Source: Chondrilla cf. caribensis
Taxonomy: Eukaryota; Porifera; Demospongiae; Chondrillida; Chondrillidae
NCBI GenBank assembly: GCA_964020155.1
Contig: OZ026552.1
Coordinates: 528,501 to 592,500 of the forward strand
Reading direction: 5' to 3'
Length of the DNA: 64,000 nucleotides
Positions 25,501 to 46,844 of the stretch are shown here, in pieces. The notes under the pieces were generated by a model. It worked only from the letters and a program-made list of their open reading frames with translations. It made no database searches and had not been told where the DNA came from. Both the position numbers and the translations under genes were made by a program. The stretch's first letter is position 1. Each line of letters opens with the position of its first letter.

Positions 25501-25700
25501 AACCCTCGTTTAGCTCGCTGGAGTCTTGCCTTGCAACCCTATCAGTCCACTATCGACTGCCACCCATGCACTGCTAACAGCAATGCTGACACTCTGTCAA
25601 CAATCAAGACGTGACTTACTGGTGTCTAGTGATACTATTCCTATGGCAATCAATAAAGTAGAAAGAGTATCTTATCAGCTGCACAGCACAGCACAGTACA
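22561..25700 (+). pseudogene. Decayed gypsy-type LTR retrotransposon internal region
   Basis: Fragments recognisable in order: protease-like LLDAGAST (22565-22690); integrase zinc finger (GHLGKKTA..., YCQGCAEC, 22735-22860); integrase core (DIIGPLP, CDCATQWPEA, HPQTDGLV; 22920-23330); integrase C-terminal GPY-like region (KRWYDQHAR, 23339-23790); two copies of the segment that normally precedes reverse transcriptase (PGRTAVI.HVIET, 23700-24040); then 207-bp repeats where reverse transcriptase should be; then RNase H-like sequence (FILQTDTFDRSVGAVLSQ, 25190-25345, decaying to 25600). Stops, frameshifts, scrambled order and loss of the second catalytic Asp region show it is dead. No LTR pair was found. 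Confidence 0.8.
24041..25180. repeat. 207-bp tandem repeats with a 37-bp palindrome
   Basis: About five and a half units, period 207 bp, the last shortened. Each holds a perfect inverted repeat with 18-bp arms (AGTGGTGCTATGGCCAAA and its complement) around a single T, at about 24133, 24342, 24549, 24756, 24963 and 25117. Because 207 is a multiple of three, each unit shows the same ~67-codon frame, which is not evidence of a gene. Further copies at 62230-62710. Confidence 0.9.
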
Positions 25701-25932
25701 AAAATTATTAGTAGTATTTTCAGTGAGAACGAAGATTACGTTGAATCTAACAGTATGTTGTTGTCACTGTATGCTGCAACGCTACAACAATACATATGGT
25801 GTACAGTAGATACACATCACACTGCATGCATACAGCTGTAATATACTCACTCTAAATGTACATACACAGAATATATACAACACTATAGGTGACATACAGT
25901 GATATCCTTGGCCTGGGTACTGATATTGAATT

Positions 25933-25972
<40 letters not shown>

Positions 25973-26399
25973 GTAGGATTGGCATAAGTCACATTGACAT
26001 ATTTGACATCGCTTGTCATTGCATATAATCCTTGACATCAGAATATTGATTAAGCCTACACAGTACTGCTGTATACATTATGTTTTAGGTGGTACAGGCA
26101 CATCTGATGTGGTGACAAGCAACATGTGTTCAATTTATTATAGCAATGATATTATGGGAATCAGAAGCCATAGAGTGTATTGTACATATTTATACATCAA
26201 TGAACGTAGCAGTCAATACTGGAGAATAAACACACTAAAGCTATTATTTATCCTGCTACACTTCCACATACATGAAGATGTATGTTGTTTCATAACAGCA
26301 CTCTACACCAACACACCACATACACACAGCACACACTCATGCACAGGTAGGGGTTTAACTGTACTGTTGACAACATGTATACTATACTGGTAAACCAAC
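25601..26399. other. Duplicated flank below the orphan Ig exon
   Basis: No gene. Repeated near 48620-50335 and 63130-63960. Contains a short (TA)n run at 25935-25970. Confidence 0.5.
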
Positions 26400-26648
26400 C
26401 TATCACAGTAACTGTGTAACTGCTGCTACTCGTACAACCTGCCCAGTTACAAGCTCTACACTGGTAGCTTCCACTGTCATTCAGTTGAGCTGATGATTTG
26501 ATGTAACGTCTTGTAGTGGTGGTGAGTTTATTGCCATTATGATACCATTTGTAGTTGTCCACTATGCCAGAGGCACTACAGGTTAGACTCAATCTGTTGG
26601 TGTATCCAATTCTGCTACTTCCACTGATATTCACTGAATATGGTGGAG
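26400..26648 (-). CDS. Orphan Ig exon, type e
   Basis: 83 codons, phase 1 on both sides, open: starts APPYSVNISGSSRIGYTN; core LSLTCSASG, YKWYHNGN, NDSGSYQCRACNWAGC. It lies outside genes 1 and 2, with only a broken signal-peptide piece upstream and the gypsy relic downstream, so it has no evident partner exons. Related exons are 49574-49828 and 50336-50584. Confidence 0.7.
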
Positions 26649-26663
26649 CTGGAGGAACAATAC

Positions 26664-26741
26664 ATGAAATGATAGCAGAAGGAACACCACCGGTACCGTG
26701 AAGACAGGACTGCAGCCTGCTAGCGCTGTCTTCACAACCAT
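26664..26741 (-). pseudogene. Truncated duplicate of the left-edge signal-peptide exon
   Basis: ATG at 26741-26739 starts the same leader as 411-565 (MVVKTALAGCSPVFTVPVV), but after SFH the sequence switches to the intron next to the type e Ig exon. Read on, it hits a stop within 13 codons, and it is in the wrong frame for the Ig exon. This is best read as a segmental-duplication breakpoint. Confidence 0.75.
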
Positions 26742-26744
26742 GTC

Positions 26745-27993
26745 GCATTTGGTGTAGCCTGGCACAGTGAGACTTTCTTATTCGGTTGCGCAGCGGGAAA
26801 GTGCTGTAATCGGTCATCATACGATCGACAATGGTAGCCGGAAATTATAGATTACGGATATATACGTACACAGTCACGCACATGTGAACTACAATGGGTA
26901 ACTTCAGGAACGAAGTGGCTTCAAAAATTCGACTACAACTTCACGCTGTTTGCTGTTGGAAATGCACAACACTCTTTTTCCGAAATAAATTTATCTGACC
27001 CTATATGAGTACAGCGTCTTTCAACCAACTCATCAAAGAGACACGTATCAGACGGACCCACTTACCCTCCGGATTAACTTGGATGTATGCATATACAGTA
27101 GTATCCTTGATTATATAGTATTAATTATATGCACGTGAATGCCTCTGCTCATCAATTTATGAGTCTGTATTTTAATTTCTTTAATTTTTGTAGTATTCTA
27201 ATTTGTTTTCTCAATAATTTATTATTTGTCAAAGAATGCTGTTTCCATTCATCTCATCTCCATTTTATCAATGTATTTGTTGTACTTCATTTACTCAACC
27301 ACACTAAATCAATTCATTATTTAATACAGTTCATTCTATTAACATATCTATTTACAAATTGTACTTGTCTCTTATCTTCTTGCTATCCTGTAAAATTCAA
27401 GTTTGTACTGACTAGTAGCCCCCTAGGCTAATAATTTGTACTGAATAGTAGCCCCCTAGGCTAATAATTTGTACTGACTAGTAGCTCCCTTGGCTAATGG
27501 CCTCCACAGTAAATAAGCTATCTCAACTGTTGTATCAATTAAAGTCAAATTTCCAACATCTCATCCACTGTACTACTATTGAATATCATAATGCAGACTG
27601 CATCGAATTGGGAGAGGAGAATGCCATGCAAGTTATGAAATTGACTATGTCATTGTACATATATGATGTACATGTGTCATTATCTATCTAAAATATTATT
27701 GTATATACATACATACATATATATATACGTATATAATATCATAATATTATGACCTTTGACAAACCATCAGATGTCACGTGTACACAGGTCAAAAGGCCAT
27801 TAGGTGTATGTATACTAGTACTAATGAATTATTGTGTTATGGTAGGTTTAAGGGCGTGGTTGAGTGAATGAGTTTCAATGTGACCGCTCAAAGATATATC
27901 CCACTAGTTGAGGTGACTGGGTATGAATGAGGAGGAAACGTCTGATGACATTCAGTTCTATACACACATGCATACACATACACACTTCACGTG

Positions 27994-28039
<46 letters not shown>

Positions 28040-28180
28040 ACATATGAACACACACCCACACATTACTCTTATCTAATGTATTTGGGACCAATATGATGAG
28101 CGAAGGCTCTTAAAAACTTCATGATAATGCTAATAATGTTATTTTCATAGCAAACTAATATTTCAGAGAAGTACACAAAG
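26745..28180. other. Duplicated flank, unit 2
   Basis: Counterpart of about 600-1920 with the three-unit 34-bp repeat (27405-27500), a TA-rich patch (27710-27750) and a CA run (27997-28038). No gene seen. Confidence 0.5.
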
Positions 28181-28529
28181 TCAAATGGAGGGGATAAACA
28201 TCAAATAATATAAAGTAGACAAAATACATAGAAGCTCAGTCTGGCCTGGCTGTTCGCTAGTGTGTCCCACGTTGATGTATCCATGGATGCTAGTGGCAGT
28301 GGTTAGGCTCTGCTCAATCCCACCTGGTGGTTCGGCTATGATTTCCATGTTGACATACTTTGGGTTATTCCCCATTGTCGTGGAGCCTTCCACGATGTCC
28401 GGCTGAATGGGTATCTTTTTGGATGGCTTTTTCTTCAACTTCTTGTGAGGAGTTGGCTTAGGGAACACACTTTTTCTTTGATTATTATAATATGCCTCAG
28501 TCTTACCACTGGTCTTCATTCTCCTATAC
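28181..28529 (-). CDS. Alternative last exon of gene 2: short tail
   Basis: Same acceptor context and phase as 1921-2476; about 115 codons. A deletion has removed the block holding YIQQ, YKPL and SSYSKL, so no ITIM-type SxYxxL remains, while YVNM and YINV are kept. The Lys/Pro block (KPTPHKKLKKKP) is shortened. The last ~14 codons differ from gene 1, and a GTATTT follows ELL, so the true end may be a further exon. With gene 2 it gives about 1105 aa. Confidence 0.55.
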
Positions 28530-28562
28530 CTACATGAAGCATGCACAGAAAAATGGGTATAC

Positions 28563-28736
<174 letters not shown>

Positions 28737-29112
28737 ATGTACTAATCATCACTGGTCCTGAAGCCAAAACAGACCTCAGACCTCGGATTAGTACCGTTAT
28801 TATTATTTAGTTTGCAGCCTAGTAATAACGACACATTGCAAGCAGTGACTGGTTCAATCATGTTGATATCAGTCACTGTGCAATTAGACTAGATATTATA
28901 GCTCAGTGACTATAGTGAGCCAATTATGTACTAATTATCACTTATTTGTACATATGCTATACGTATATTATACATTCATAATGAATGAGAAACACTCTAA
29001 TAATGATTATAATATCAAAGTGTATTGGATTTATAATCAGAGCACACACACTATGAATATATACCAAACGAATTATACTGTATTTATATTATGATCACAC
29101 TCAGTTTGTTAA

Positions 29113-38187
<9,075 letters not shown>

Positions 38188-38349
38188 GAGAACTGGGAAT
38201 GTGAGAATCAGATTGTTGTATGCCAGGTGCACTATGTGCAGATACTTTGTTATGTACAGAGCTAACGTAGTTTTGATGATGTCACAAATATATTCTGACA
38301 TAATTGTAAATGTTGAAATGCAAAATTTAATGAGAAAATTTGCAATTAT

Positions 38350-39260
38350 CAATTATTAACCCACCTGTAGTAAAGTACAGATTGGAAGTACTTTACTATA
38401 CTACATGCCCACCAAACCAAATCATAGTCCGCAGATACTCGCGGACTACTTGCGAGTACTCGCATTGATTAGCAACAATCTACATCAGAAACCGCAATTA
38501 TCACTAGGTCTATGTTTACACAATGGCGGGCGCACCGTTCGACGAATGTCTGAATTGTGGAAATTATGAACGAAACTTGTTAGAAACGTCATATGAAAAT
38601 GAAAGAATCTCTATCCTTCCATTTGCGACAACAAATTGGACAATTATTTCAAGACGGCTTGAAATATCGTCAATTGTATCGATGGATTCGAAAGGAAGCA
38701 GAACCTCACACGCTCTCAGTAAATGGACATTCAATAGAAATCCAACTACTTCGAACAGGCGCTTATGTGGGTGACTGAATGTGGTGAGTGAATACGTAAC
38801 TGTGGGGCTGTGGGGGGTAAGTATCATCAGTAATCTGTCCTTATATTTCGGCCATTGTATCCTTGTTCGCGAAGTGTTCTCGCGTCTTATTGGGCTTCGA
38901 TAATTATCCGTCAACACCATACCATAGCGAACATAGCTCGGCTTCGATAGCTACAGTTCCGTGAATCTGCTTTTACGTACATCCCTACTTCGCGTTAAAG
39001 TGATTCTATGTCCCATAATGATTGTCTCTTGAACCGATAAGAACTTTTATTTTGTTTTCGAGACATATCTTTCATATGAAACGCAGCTTTCTGTGAGCAA
39101 TCGCCCAAATTCACATGTTTGAAGTGTTACTTGCTGCGAGTACTCGTCCGAGAATTTACCCCCTACAACGTATCTCTAATAAGTGTTAGATCAGATTTCT
39201 TGAGCTCGAAGTGTTAATTGCTGCGAGTACTCGTGGGTGAGCAATTTTATAGTAAAGCTC
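38350..39260. other. Unit-2-specific insertion upstream of gene 2
   Basis: Interrupts the flank shared by the other units. It begins near an inverted repeat (agtaaagtac / gtactttact, 38370-38398) and carries three copies of gcgagtactcg, a near-palindrome, at about 38450, 39135 and 39215. It is richer in CpG than its surroundings. A plus-strand frame at 38523-38777 (starts MAGAPFDECLNCGNY, about 83 codons) is open but unrecognised. It may be a non-autonomous DNA transposon or a small gene. Confidence 0.35.
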
Positions 39261-39279
39261 TTTTAATCGGTACTGTACA

Positions 39280-40730
39280 TAATTACACAAGTAATGACCT
39301 GGAAATTACCTATGAACGCAATTATTACTATAAATTCAAACTAAAACTTAAAAAGATAGAAAACTTGACAACTTTAAAACTGATGTAATCACATGCACAT
39401 TAAGAAATATTGCTCCATTCTCATGGCTGAGTGCGCATCAGGTCTTACCTGGTCTCGTCCAGTTGCTTGTCAGTGTACAGATAGTTAAGGGTAGGACGAT
39501 TCAATGACTCTCTGATTTGTTGGTAAAGGTTAAGCCACGTATGTATACATTAGCTGCAACAGAACCTGAACTAAATATTGCTGAGCTTGTATTAACTTAT
39601 GTATGTGTATGGCTGTGTGCAGCCACAGGAGAGTTGTGTCAGGAGGAAAGGGGCGTGACTCAGTCCAAATATGGTAATGAAACCACCACAGTAGGCACAA
39701 ACAGGATGAGAGGTCCACATCTATTGATTCTGTATTTTCATTATGTGCTGTTGTTGTAACTGTACTGTAACACAAAACCTCATGACTGTTATTGTATACC
39801 TTGAGGTAAACAGTTCCCAAACCACACATGCTACCTGCATCCCCCATGAATGGAACAAGGCTGAATGGTCTCTATGCTGCACATTAGCAGTAATTGGGTA
39901 GGGTCAGTTAAGTCAAATGATACTCATTGTAGGTGAAAACTATGCTAAACACACAAACACAAGTTTATACATGCACAAATACATACGCACACATGCACAC
40001 GCACACACACACGCACACGTACACATTACTCTTATCTGATGCATATCGAGCTATCATAGTACTTTTAAGGATTCTTCAAAACGTGATAATAATATTATTG
40101 TCATGACAACCTCATATTTACTGTATTAATAGAAGAGTAGACAAAGATATTCATTTTCTACATTAAGTGTGTTATGCATTGCAATAGAAACACCATACAT
40201 CTTACTTATAAACACTCACACTCTCCATGCACAGCACAGAATATTGTATGTATTGATTGGACAGTACACACATATGTACTGTATTTGTACGTATACAGAT
40301 GTATGAATGTATCATATTATGTATTGAACCGTCCTGATCCATAGAGCATGGTGCAGTATACAATTAGATACTATAGATACAATACTGCTGATTTTCCGAT
40401 ATTTTGAACCACTTTCAGGTATATGGAATGAAATTATTATAAAAAGGTATAATAATATAATATAATATTAATATAACAATATAATAACTATAATTATAAT
40501 AATTAAAATGATGTACAAGTGATAATAATAAAATTACAACAATAATAATAATAATAATTATTATAATAAATACTTATAATAAGTTAGGATACATAGGTGA
40601 TATCAAGCAAGACTTACAATAATTATTATATAATAACAATCTATAATAAGATTATATCCAAATAATCATCTAATTTACAGCAAAGGGGACATTGCCCTCT
40701 GCCATGATTACAGGAATAGAGCCCAAATCG
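39280..40730. other. Duplicated receptor 5' flank, unit 2
   Basis: Matches about 16900-18200 and 59340-60720 with a CA run at 39963-40025. The AT-rich block 40440-40680 has no visible feature. Confidence 0.45.
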
Positions 40731-40736
40731 ATAGTG

Positions 40737-41130
40737 TTATTTCCTGCTGATGTTGACCTTGAACCACTGATTGCTACTATCGAAGAGGCTAAATCTCAAT
40801 CGGCATCTCATCCAATTTATAGTCCTTGCATAATTTTGATTATGCTTCTTGGCAATCATGCTGGCCATGCAGTCTCTTGTAGAAGGTTGTAGTAGCTGGG
40901 CCCATTCCTCCAGTGGCAGCAAAGACCAGAGGAGTAAAGGAGCCATGTTCTACTTCTATAACCCTCTGCTCATATGATCTTCTTTTTGCACGTTCATTAG
41001 CCTTGAATAGTGCTGGGATTGTGGTGTTGCAATTACTTGACGCTAATGGGTTAAACACACAAACATCCGAAAATGCATCTTGCATGGCATTCCAAAACCC
41101 TTTACACTTTACGTCCAGTCTGCTATTCTC
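40737..41130 (-). pseudogene. 3' end of a decayed retroelement ORF
   Basis: The minus strand reads VFNPLASSNCNTT, KRRSYEQRVIEVEHGSF, TPLVFAATGGMGP and TTTFYKRL, then after a frameshift NWMRCRLRFSLF. From general knowledge this order (FNP.A..N...., E.EHG.F.PLV....GGMG, W.RCRLSFSL) is the common C-terminal end of reverse-transcriptase-type proteins that are abundant in sponge and cnidarian genomes. Nothing of the upstream part remains. Confidence 0.5.
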
Positions 41131-41392
41131 CTCGATAATAACAAATAACAATAACAATATAATCACAATTATAATTAGTATTGTATAATAAACCATATTT
41201 TATATTGATCACATGGGCATGTCCTTATAAATTATATTTTAATTATTAAATATAAATTTGATGTAAACATTCTTGACGAATTGTAATTTTTATAATACTT
41301 TTACAGATAATGTATTGTGAGTATAATGATTATTATTATAGTATAGATAGTTGAAATAAATATGTATATGGGGATAATTTATTATAAAGTAT

Positions 41393-41507
41393 ATTAGTTA
41401 TCACCCAATTACAAAGGCATTAACTGTAATAGAATACGAGACCGAAGCGGAGCTGAGGTTGAGTAATTTTATTAGGCTATCCTCCGAGTAATTGCGTGAT
41501 AACTAAT
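41393..41507. mobile_element. 115-bp foldback element with ~20-bp terminal inverted repeats
   Basis: Ends ATTAGTTATCACCCAATTAC and GTAATTGCGTGATAACTAAT are inverted repeats with one mismatch. A paralogous copy at 61074-61188 has perfect arms. A MITE-like element is the simplest reading. Confidence 0.7.
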
Positions 41508-42165
41508 TTGTTTCTCATTGCCATGGTTTCTAAGTTTTGGCAGTACTTCTAACTACAGAATGTACATACGTAGGATGGCTACCAAGAAACTGGTGAAAGC
41601 GGAACGATTTGACTCCACCAATGGCAAGAATCTAGGCATGATTACAGAAAAAATTGTTCCCAAAATACATATAACTGTACTAAATGGTTGATGAAGCATT
41701 TTACTGATTGGAGAGAAACACACAATTCTGATGATAAGTGTCCTGAAACTCTCTTAGAAGATTCAGACCCTTCACTTCTAAACAAATGGCTGGCTTGAAG
41801 AGTGGATGGTACCGGTACTTCTTATCCACTTATATTAAATCTATACAAGGAATCCTGTATGGAGTGTCCGATGATATTCATTAACCGCAAATATTATTCA
41901 TTGACCACATTCTATGTGATATTCTGTAGGTTAGCATAAATAAACTCAAGGGATAACCACCCAGTTGCCATGGCAATGGGAGACATATATATTAGTGCTG
42001 GGATGATAAATCGATTAATCAATTGATTTTCATTTCAAATCTGATTATCTTTAAGAGGGCAAGCAAATCGATTAATCACAGGAAGTAATTAAGTGAGTAG
42101 AACAGGAAGCCACCCCCACCTTATTACCCAGACCCTTTACTCCATGGGTTCAATTTTGTAATCTG

Positions 42166-42222
42166 TAATCTGTATCTAACGTGGCTACTTCCCCTGATCC
42201 TCACTAGAGAAGGTAGTACTAT
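42166..42222 (-). pseudogene. Fragment of a type a Ig exon (fourth receptor copy)
   Basis: After an acceptor-like ctatag the start of a type a domain can be followed (SSHVRY against SSQVRY) for about 19 codons before the match ends. Downstream intron sequence to 42540 also matches type a introns of genes 1-3. Confidence 0.7.
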
Positions 42223-42590
42223 AGAAGTGGAATATACAAAAATATACATTAAGCATAATACCAACAGAACATCCACAAATACACAAATAAAAACAATAAA
42301 ATTTAAAGGCTATTGTCATTATGATATGAGCTGCATGTATTGTAGCAGTTTTACAAAGTTATCATGGTTTCTTACATTGCTGTTTCCGAATAAAGGGTCA
42401 CAAAAGTATGACAAACATGCATGTATTGCTCTTGAAATGCCCATGCAGTCTATGTGCACGTACCTGATAAAACTAATGTTGGAAGTATGTACTATACTAT
42501 AGTTATAATAAGAATTGCTGTAATAATATTACACACTCAACTCATTTATGCATGCACACAAATTCATGCACATAATACTACTGTGAAAAC

Positions 42591-42616
42591 ACCTGCAGTC
42601 ACTGTTGCTCTGAGAT
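42591..42616 (-). pseudogene. Fragment of a type b Ig exon (fourth receptor copy)
   Basis: Only the last ~25 bases of a type b exon (VTVTAG end) and its donor flank remain, preceded on the transcript side by unrelated DNA. Confidence 0.6.
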
Positions 42617-43374
42617 GTTGAGTCCAGATGAAATCATTTATACATAATTTAAATAAAATAACTTAATATATCATGATCACTTACTTATGAAAGCAAGAAT
42701 ATCACCCTGCACTGTTTGGACTGGTACGGTAACTATTTTTTCTACACTATGCCAAACCATTCCTTGACTGCAGCAGGTAGTTGTCAGCTGGTATGACAAA
42801 ATTGATGTGGATTGCACAATAGTCGCTAGTGGAAATCATAATTTCACAGTTTGGTTGGACAAACTGAAGTGCAATTATTGTATTGTAAAAGTTGAATACT
42901 TGGAGAATTTTTGAAAGGATATTGTATATAAAAGCCATTTTATCGACAAGCCATGATCATACTCAACGCAATTTGCATTAAACTGGATTGATTGTTGTGC
43001 ATTGCGCAATCGAAAGTTGTTAATTAGTCCACATTATCAACTAAGCTCCTTCATAATATTGTCCCATCAATAACTTTAGGATTATATTGCATGTTGTGTA
43101 ATATGATAACGCATTGTAAGGGCTACAGAACTATATAATAATATGTATATTCGTGAGTATGAGAATCAGATCCACTTCAGTACATGTACTACAACACTGT
43201 TGAGTATTGTACAAAGTATACATTGGGGAGTAGTGTTGGACTAGGTCAGTGATCATTGCTAATTTACATATATGTGGGTTCAGCTGGCTGGGGTACATAC
43301 ACAAGTACATTCAATATTGAAATAAAGCTTAAAAACTAGGTATTTTCTATTAAATTTGTTTTATTTATATTGAA

Positions 43375-43483
43375 CACAGGAGTACGTACACAAACCACTC
43401 CACCCCCCAGTAGTGCAAGTCCAGTCGACTGTCCATACTGCCAGTAGCAGGGAAGGTCCTTGAGACAATACTTGTATGATCAT
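43375..43483 (-). pseudogene. Broken signal-peptide exon (fourth receptor copy)
   Basis: Matches the signal exons of genes 1-3 from ATG at 43483-43481 (LSQGPSLLLAVWT), but a 7-bp insertion (acagtcg in the transcript) shifts the frame, and the GTGAGT donor is lost. Confidence 0.8.
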
Positions 43484-45020
43484 GAGAACTGGGAATGTGA
43501 GAATCAGATCATTGTATTAGTGCTGGGAAACATCTGTAATTTTTAAATCAAATATCAGTGCATATCAGCCAGTTGATCAATTAATTGATCATCAGAAGTA
43601 ATTAAGTGCGTGTAACAGGCAATCACCCCCACATATTAGACTGAGTAGTCAGCAATTAGACTTGATGTGGAGCCTTAAAGAGCATAAATTTGTTTCAAAA
43701 CCCTTTCATTCAAGGTTGTCGGTAATAAGGTGGGGGGAGGGAAGGTAAGGGCTTACTGTTGTCGATTTAATCGAATAGGGATTTTGGACTGTGATGTTTC
43801 CAACTGTTATTGGAGAAATCCTTTTGGATTGAGGAGCATTGAAAAACGCAGTCTGGTGAAGAGAGTTCTTCATCTATTTCTCAATGCTTCTCAGTCCGAA
43901 TGGATAAATAAATTTGCTTGCACTACCAACAATAATTGGACTTAAAATAATAAGCGATTAATTGATTAATCAATCAATCCTTAATCTTCCAAGGGTTACA
44001 TTATATGCTGTGTGGAGTGTAGGACAATGTAAGGGCTGTAGTGCTATGTACCTATATATCAGTGAGTGTGAAAATCAAATCTACTTCAGTACATGATAAT
44101 TGTATTATGTGGAGTGCTGTACTACATGTATGGGGAGTATTCTTGGACTAGGTCAGGGATTTATTGCTTGTTAACAGAACTGTACAAACAGCAGCAGATG
44201 TCAGGGTGGAGTGAAGATCTTCATGTGTGTCAATGAAAAGTTGTTAGTTTTCGCATACAGTGGTTACGTACATAATTCCAGCCACACATAATGAACTGAA
44301 GAATACAGGTTCAGGAAAGATTGTTCCTTCCTCATGGCTAAGTCCTCAAAACAGATCTGGTCTTACCTGGTCTTGTCCAGTTGCTTGTCACTGTACAGGT
44401 AGTCAAGGGTGGGAGCTCCCTGATTTGGAAGTGAAGGTTGAACAACTTATGTAGCTGCAACAGAAACTGAAATGAACTCTGCTGAGGTTTCATTGGCTTA
44501 TGTATGTGTATGTGTATGGCTGCATGCAGCCACAGGAAGGGGGTATGACTTAGCATAGTTAGCAGCCTCCTAGACGTGCAGTGCTGAACTGATACATCCC
44601 TGTGGTCAGGGCAATATCCTGTAAGCGTCCACTTTAGAGTGTGGAGTCAAGAGATTGTCACTTAGCAATTATGCAGAGGTCAACCACACTGTGGGATAGG
44701 GGGTTAGATTATTCCCCAGGTTTGTGATAAGCTACTCACCACATGATTTGTATAGGGCTTACCAGACATTACCATCCTTGCCCTCAGGGTCAGCCAGTCA
44801 ACACAGTACACCCTACCAACCATGTGGTAACTATTGCTTACATGTGCAAAGAACAAAGAAATCATTAGAAGTTCTAATGCTAGTATGAATCAGTTAATAT
44901 AGCATTGTGTTATGTTTGAGGTGGTGGTTAAGAAAGCAGTGGAACTGCTCAAAAGATATCCCACAAGTTGAGGGACTGTGGGTATGAACACTGAGGAGGA
45001 AACCTCTGATGACATTCAGT

Positions 45021-45131
<111 letters not shown>

Positions 45132-45852
45132 GATCGCACACGCGCACGCATGCATGTACACACGCATGCATACGCACACTGTAAAACACTGGAGGAAATA
45201 TTTCACTACTATTGGTGGATTTGATGAAATGGATGCACCACCACAAGTGTGATGTGCAATTACCACTAACAATTATCACTTGATTGCAGTCACATCATAC
45301 CATTTAACAAATTTTACCATTTTGAAAATCCGGATTATCCACATTATACCATTTTGTATTCATAGTGTCCATATTCCATTTTCCTTTTACACATCAACCT
45401 GAAACACATTACACTGAGGTAGCCGTACTGGTAAGCCTCACCTGACTCACCTGAGCACTGTAGGTGAAGGGCTTCTGAGGGCTTATCACATTATGAGGGT
45501 CCATGACCTTATGAGCATTCAAGCGTAAACAGCATGTTTACACACTTGAGGGAATTACTGTGGCTTCCCCACATCAAGTCCCAATTACACAGGGCATGCA
45601 TGGTCTTCATATTCCAAATCTTTGAATCTTTCCTTGAATGTATCCTGCAGTTTCAACTGTGTACAATGTCATGTTATAATAAGAACTCCTTGGTGGTAAT
45701 TGTCAATTGTGGAATTCACATGCAGTTGGATTCAATCCACATACGTATATTTCTTTTTGGTGGTAATTGCACACAAGATGCATGTGATGGCACATGTAAT
45801 TCATCAAATCGACCAATGATAATGGCATATGACCACCAGTGTTTTCACAGTG

Positions 45853-45866
45853 CACACACACACACA

Positions 45867-45940
<74 letters not shown>
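45853..45940. repeat. (CA)n microsatellite
   Basis: About 85 bp with one CT interruption, followed by a short (ATGT)n run at 45984-46010. Confidence 0.95.
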
Positions 45941-45941
<1 letters not shown>

Positions 45942-46821
45942 ATTTATGTGTACATACATTTTATGTATATCTATGTGTGCAGATGTATGTATGTATGTAT
46001 GTATGTATGCATCGTGTGTATGTATTGAGCCGTCCTAATACATGGAGTATGGTGCTACCCTTATAGTGAGCTTCTTTAACCTATGACAGCCGCTGATGTA
46101 CCAATATTTTGAGCCACTTTCAGCTGTATGGAATAAAAATATTAAGAAAATAATAAAAATAATTGCACATACCCAATTTTAATTTCCCCATAATGTAAAT
46201 TTTTGAACAGTTGTTATTATTGGAAAGGATGTATAAACATTATTGTACTTTTATTATGTGTGTTTATTGTAGTGAAATATTGTTTGTAAGTGATACTTCT
46301 TGTGTGCATGAACCAATTATTTTATATTAATCACATGGGCAAGTGATTATATAGATTTGATATGAATATTCTTGATGGATTTCAATTGTTACATTACTTT
46401 TCAAATAATGTAGTATGTGTTGTCAAAGGAATGTCACTGTTATGGAGCAGTTGTATATGATTTGAACCATTGACAATATTGTAAGAAGGTTTGAGAACTA
46501 AGCTTTGGGACATGCAATGCTGATCTCCCTGCAAAATTGTGTTTGACAATGACCTTTTTATAGATTTCTCCAAACTGTTCATTTTGATTAAGTATAAGAA
46601 GTGCATTCAATACCTTCCATGATATTATATGCACAATATTCAGATAGTTCTGTACGTGCACTATTAAACTTACAGTATGAATGAGAGACATTTAAATATA
46701 TTATATCAAAGTATATGTAAACACCCATATATATGTGGTATAATTCATGAATATCTAGAAGAATTTAACTGTATTAATATTATGATCACACTCAGTTTGT
46801 TAATTAACTGAATAAATTTCT

Positions 46822-46844
46822 TCAATCATCTTTCTCAACTTCTT
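46822..46844 (-). pseudogene. Gene 3 fusion exon: TM exon start joined to tail exon end
   Basis: The acceptor and first ~9 bases of the TM exon (EEV) run straight into sequence matching the last codons of the main tail exon in another frame, ending TGA at 46824-46822. About 1.2 kb present in gene 1 (roughly 3275-4463) is missing. Confidence 0.75.

Noticed and set aside
40840..41196. An intact membrane protein gene (hydrophobic start at 41196)
   Set aside because: The hydrophobic start is translated AT-rich repeat; the conserved part downstream matches the end of a retroelement ORF and is broken by a frameshift.
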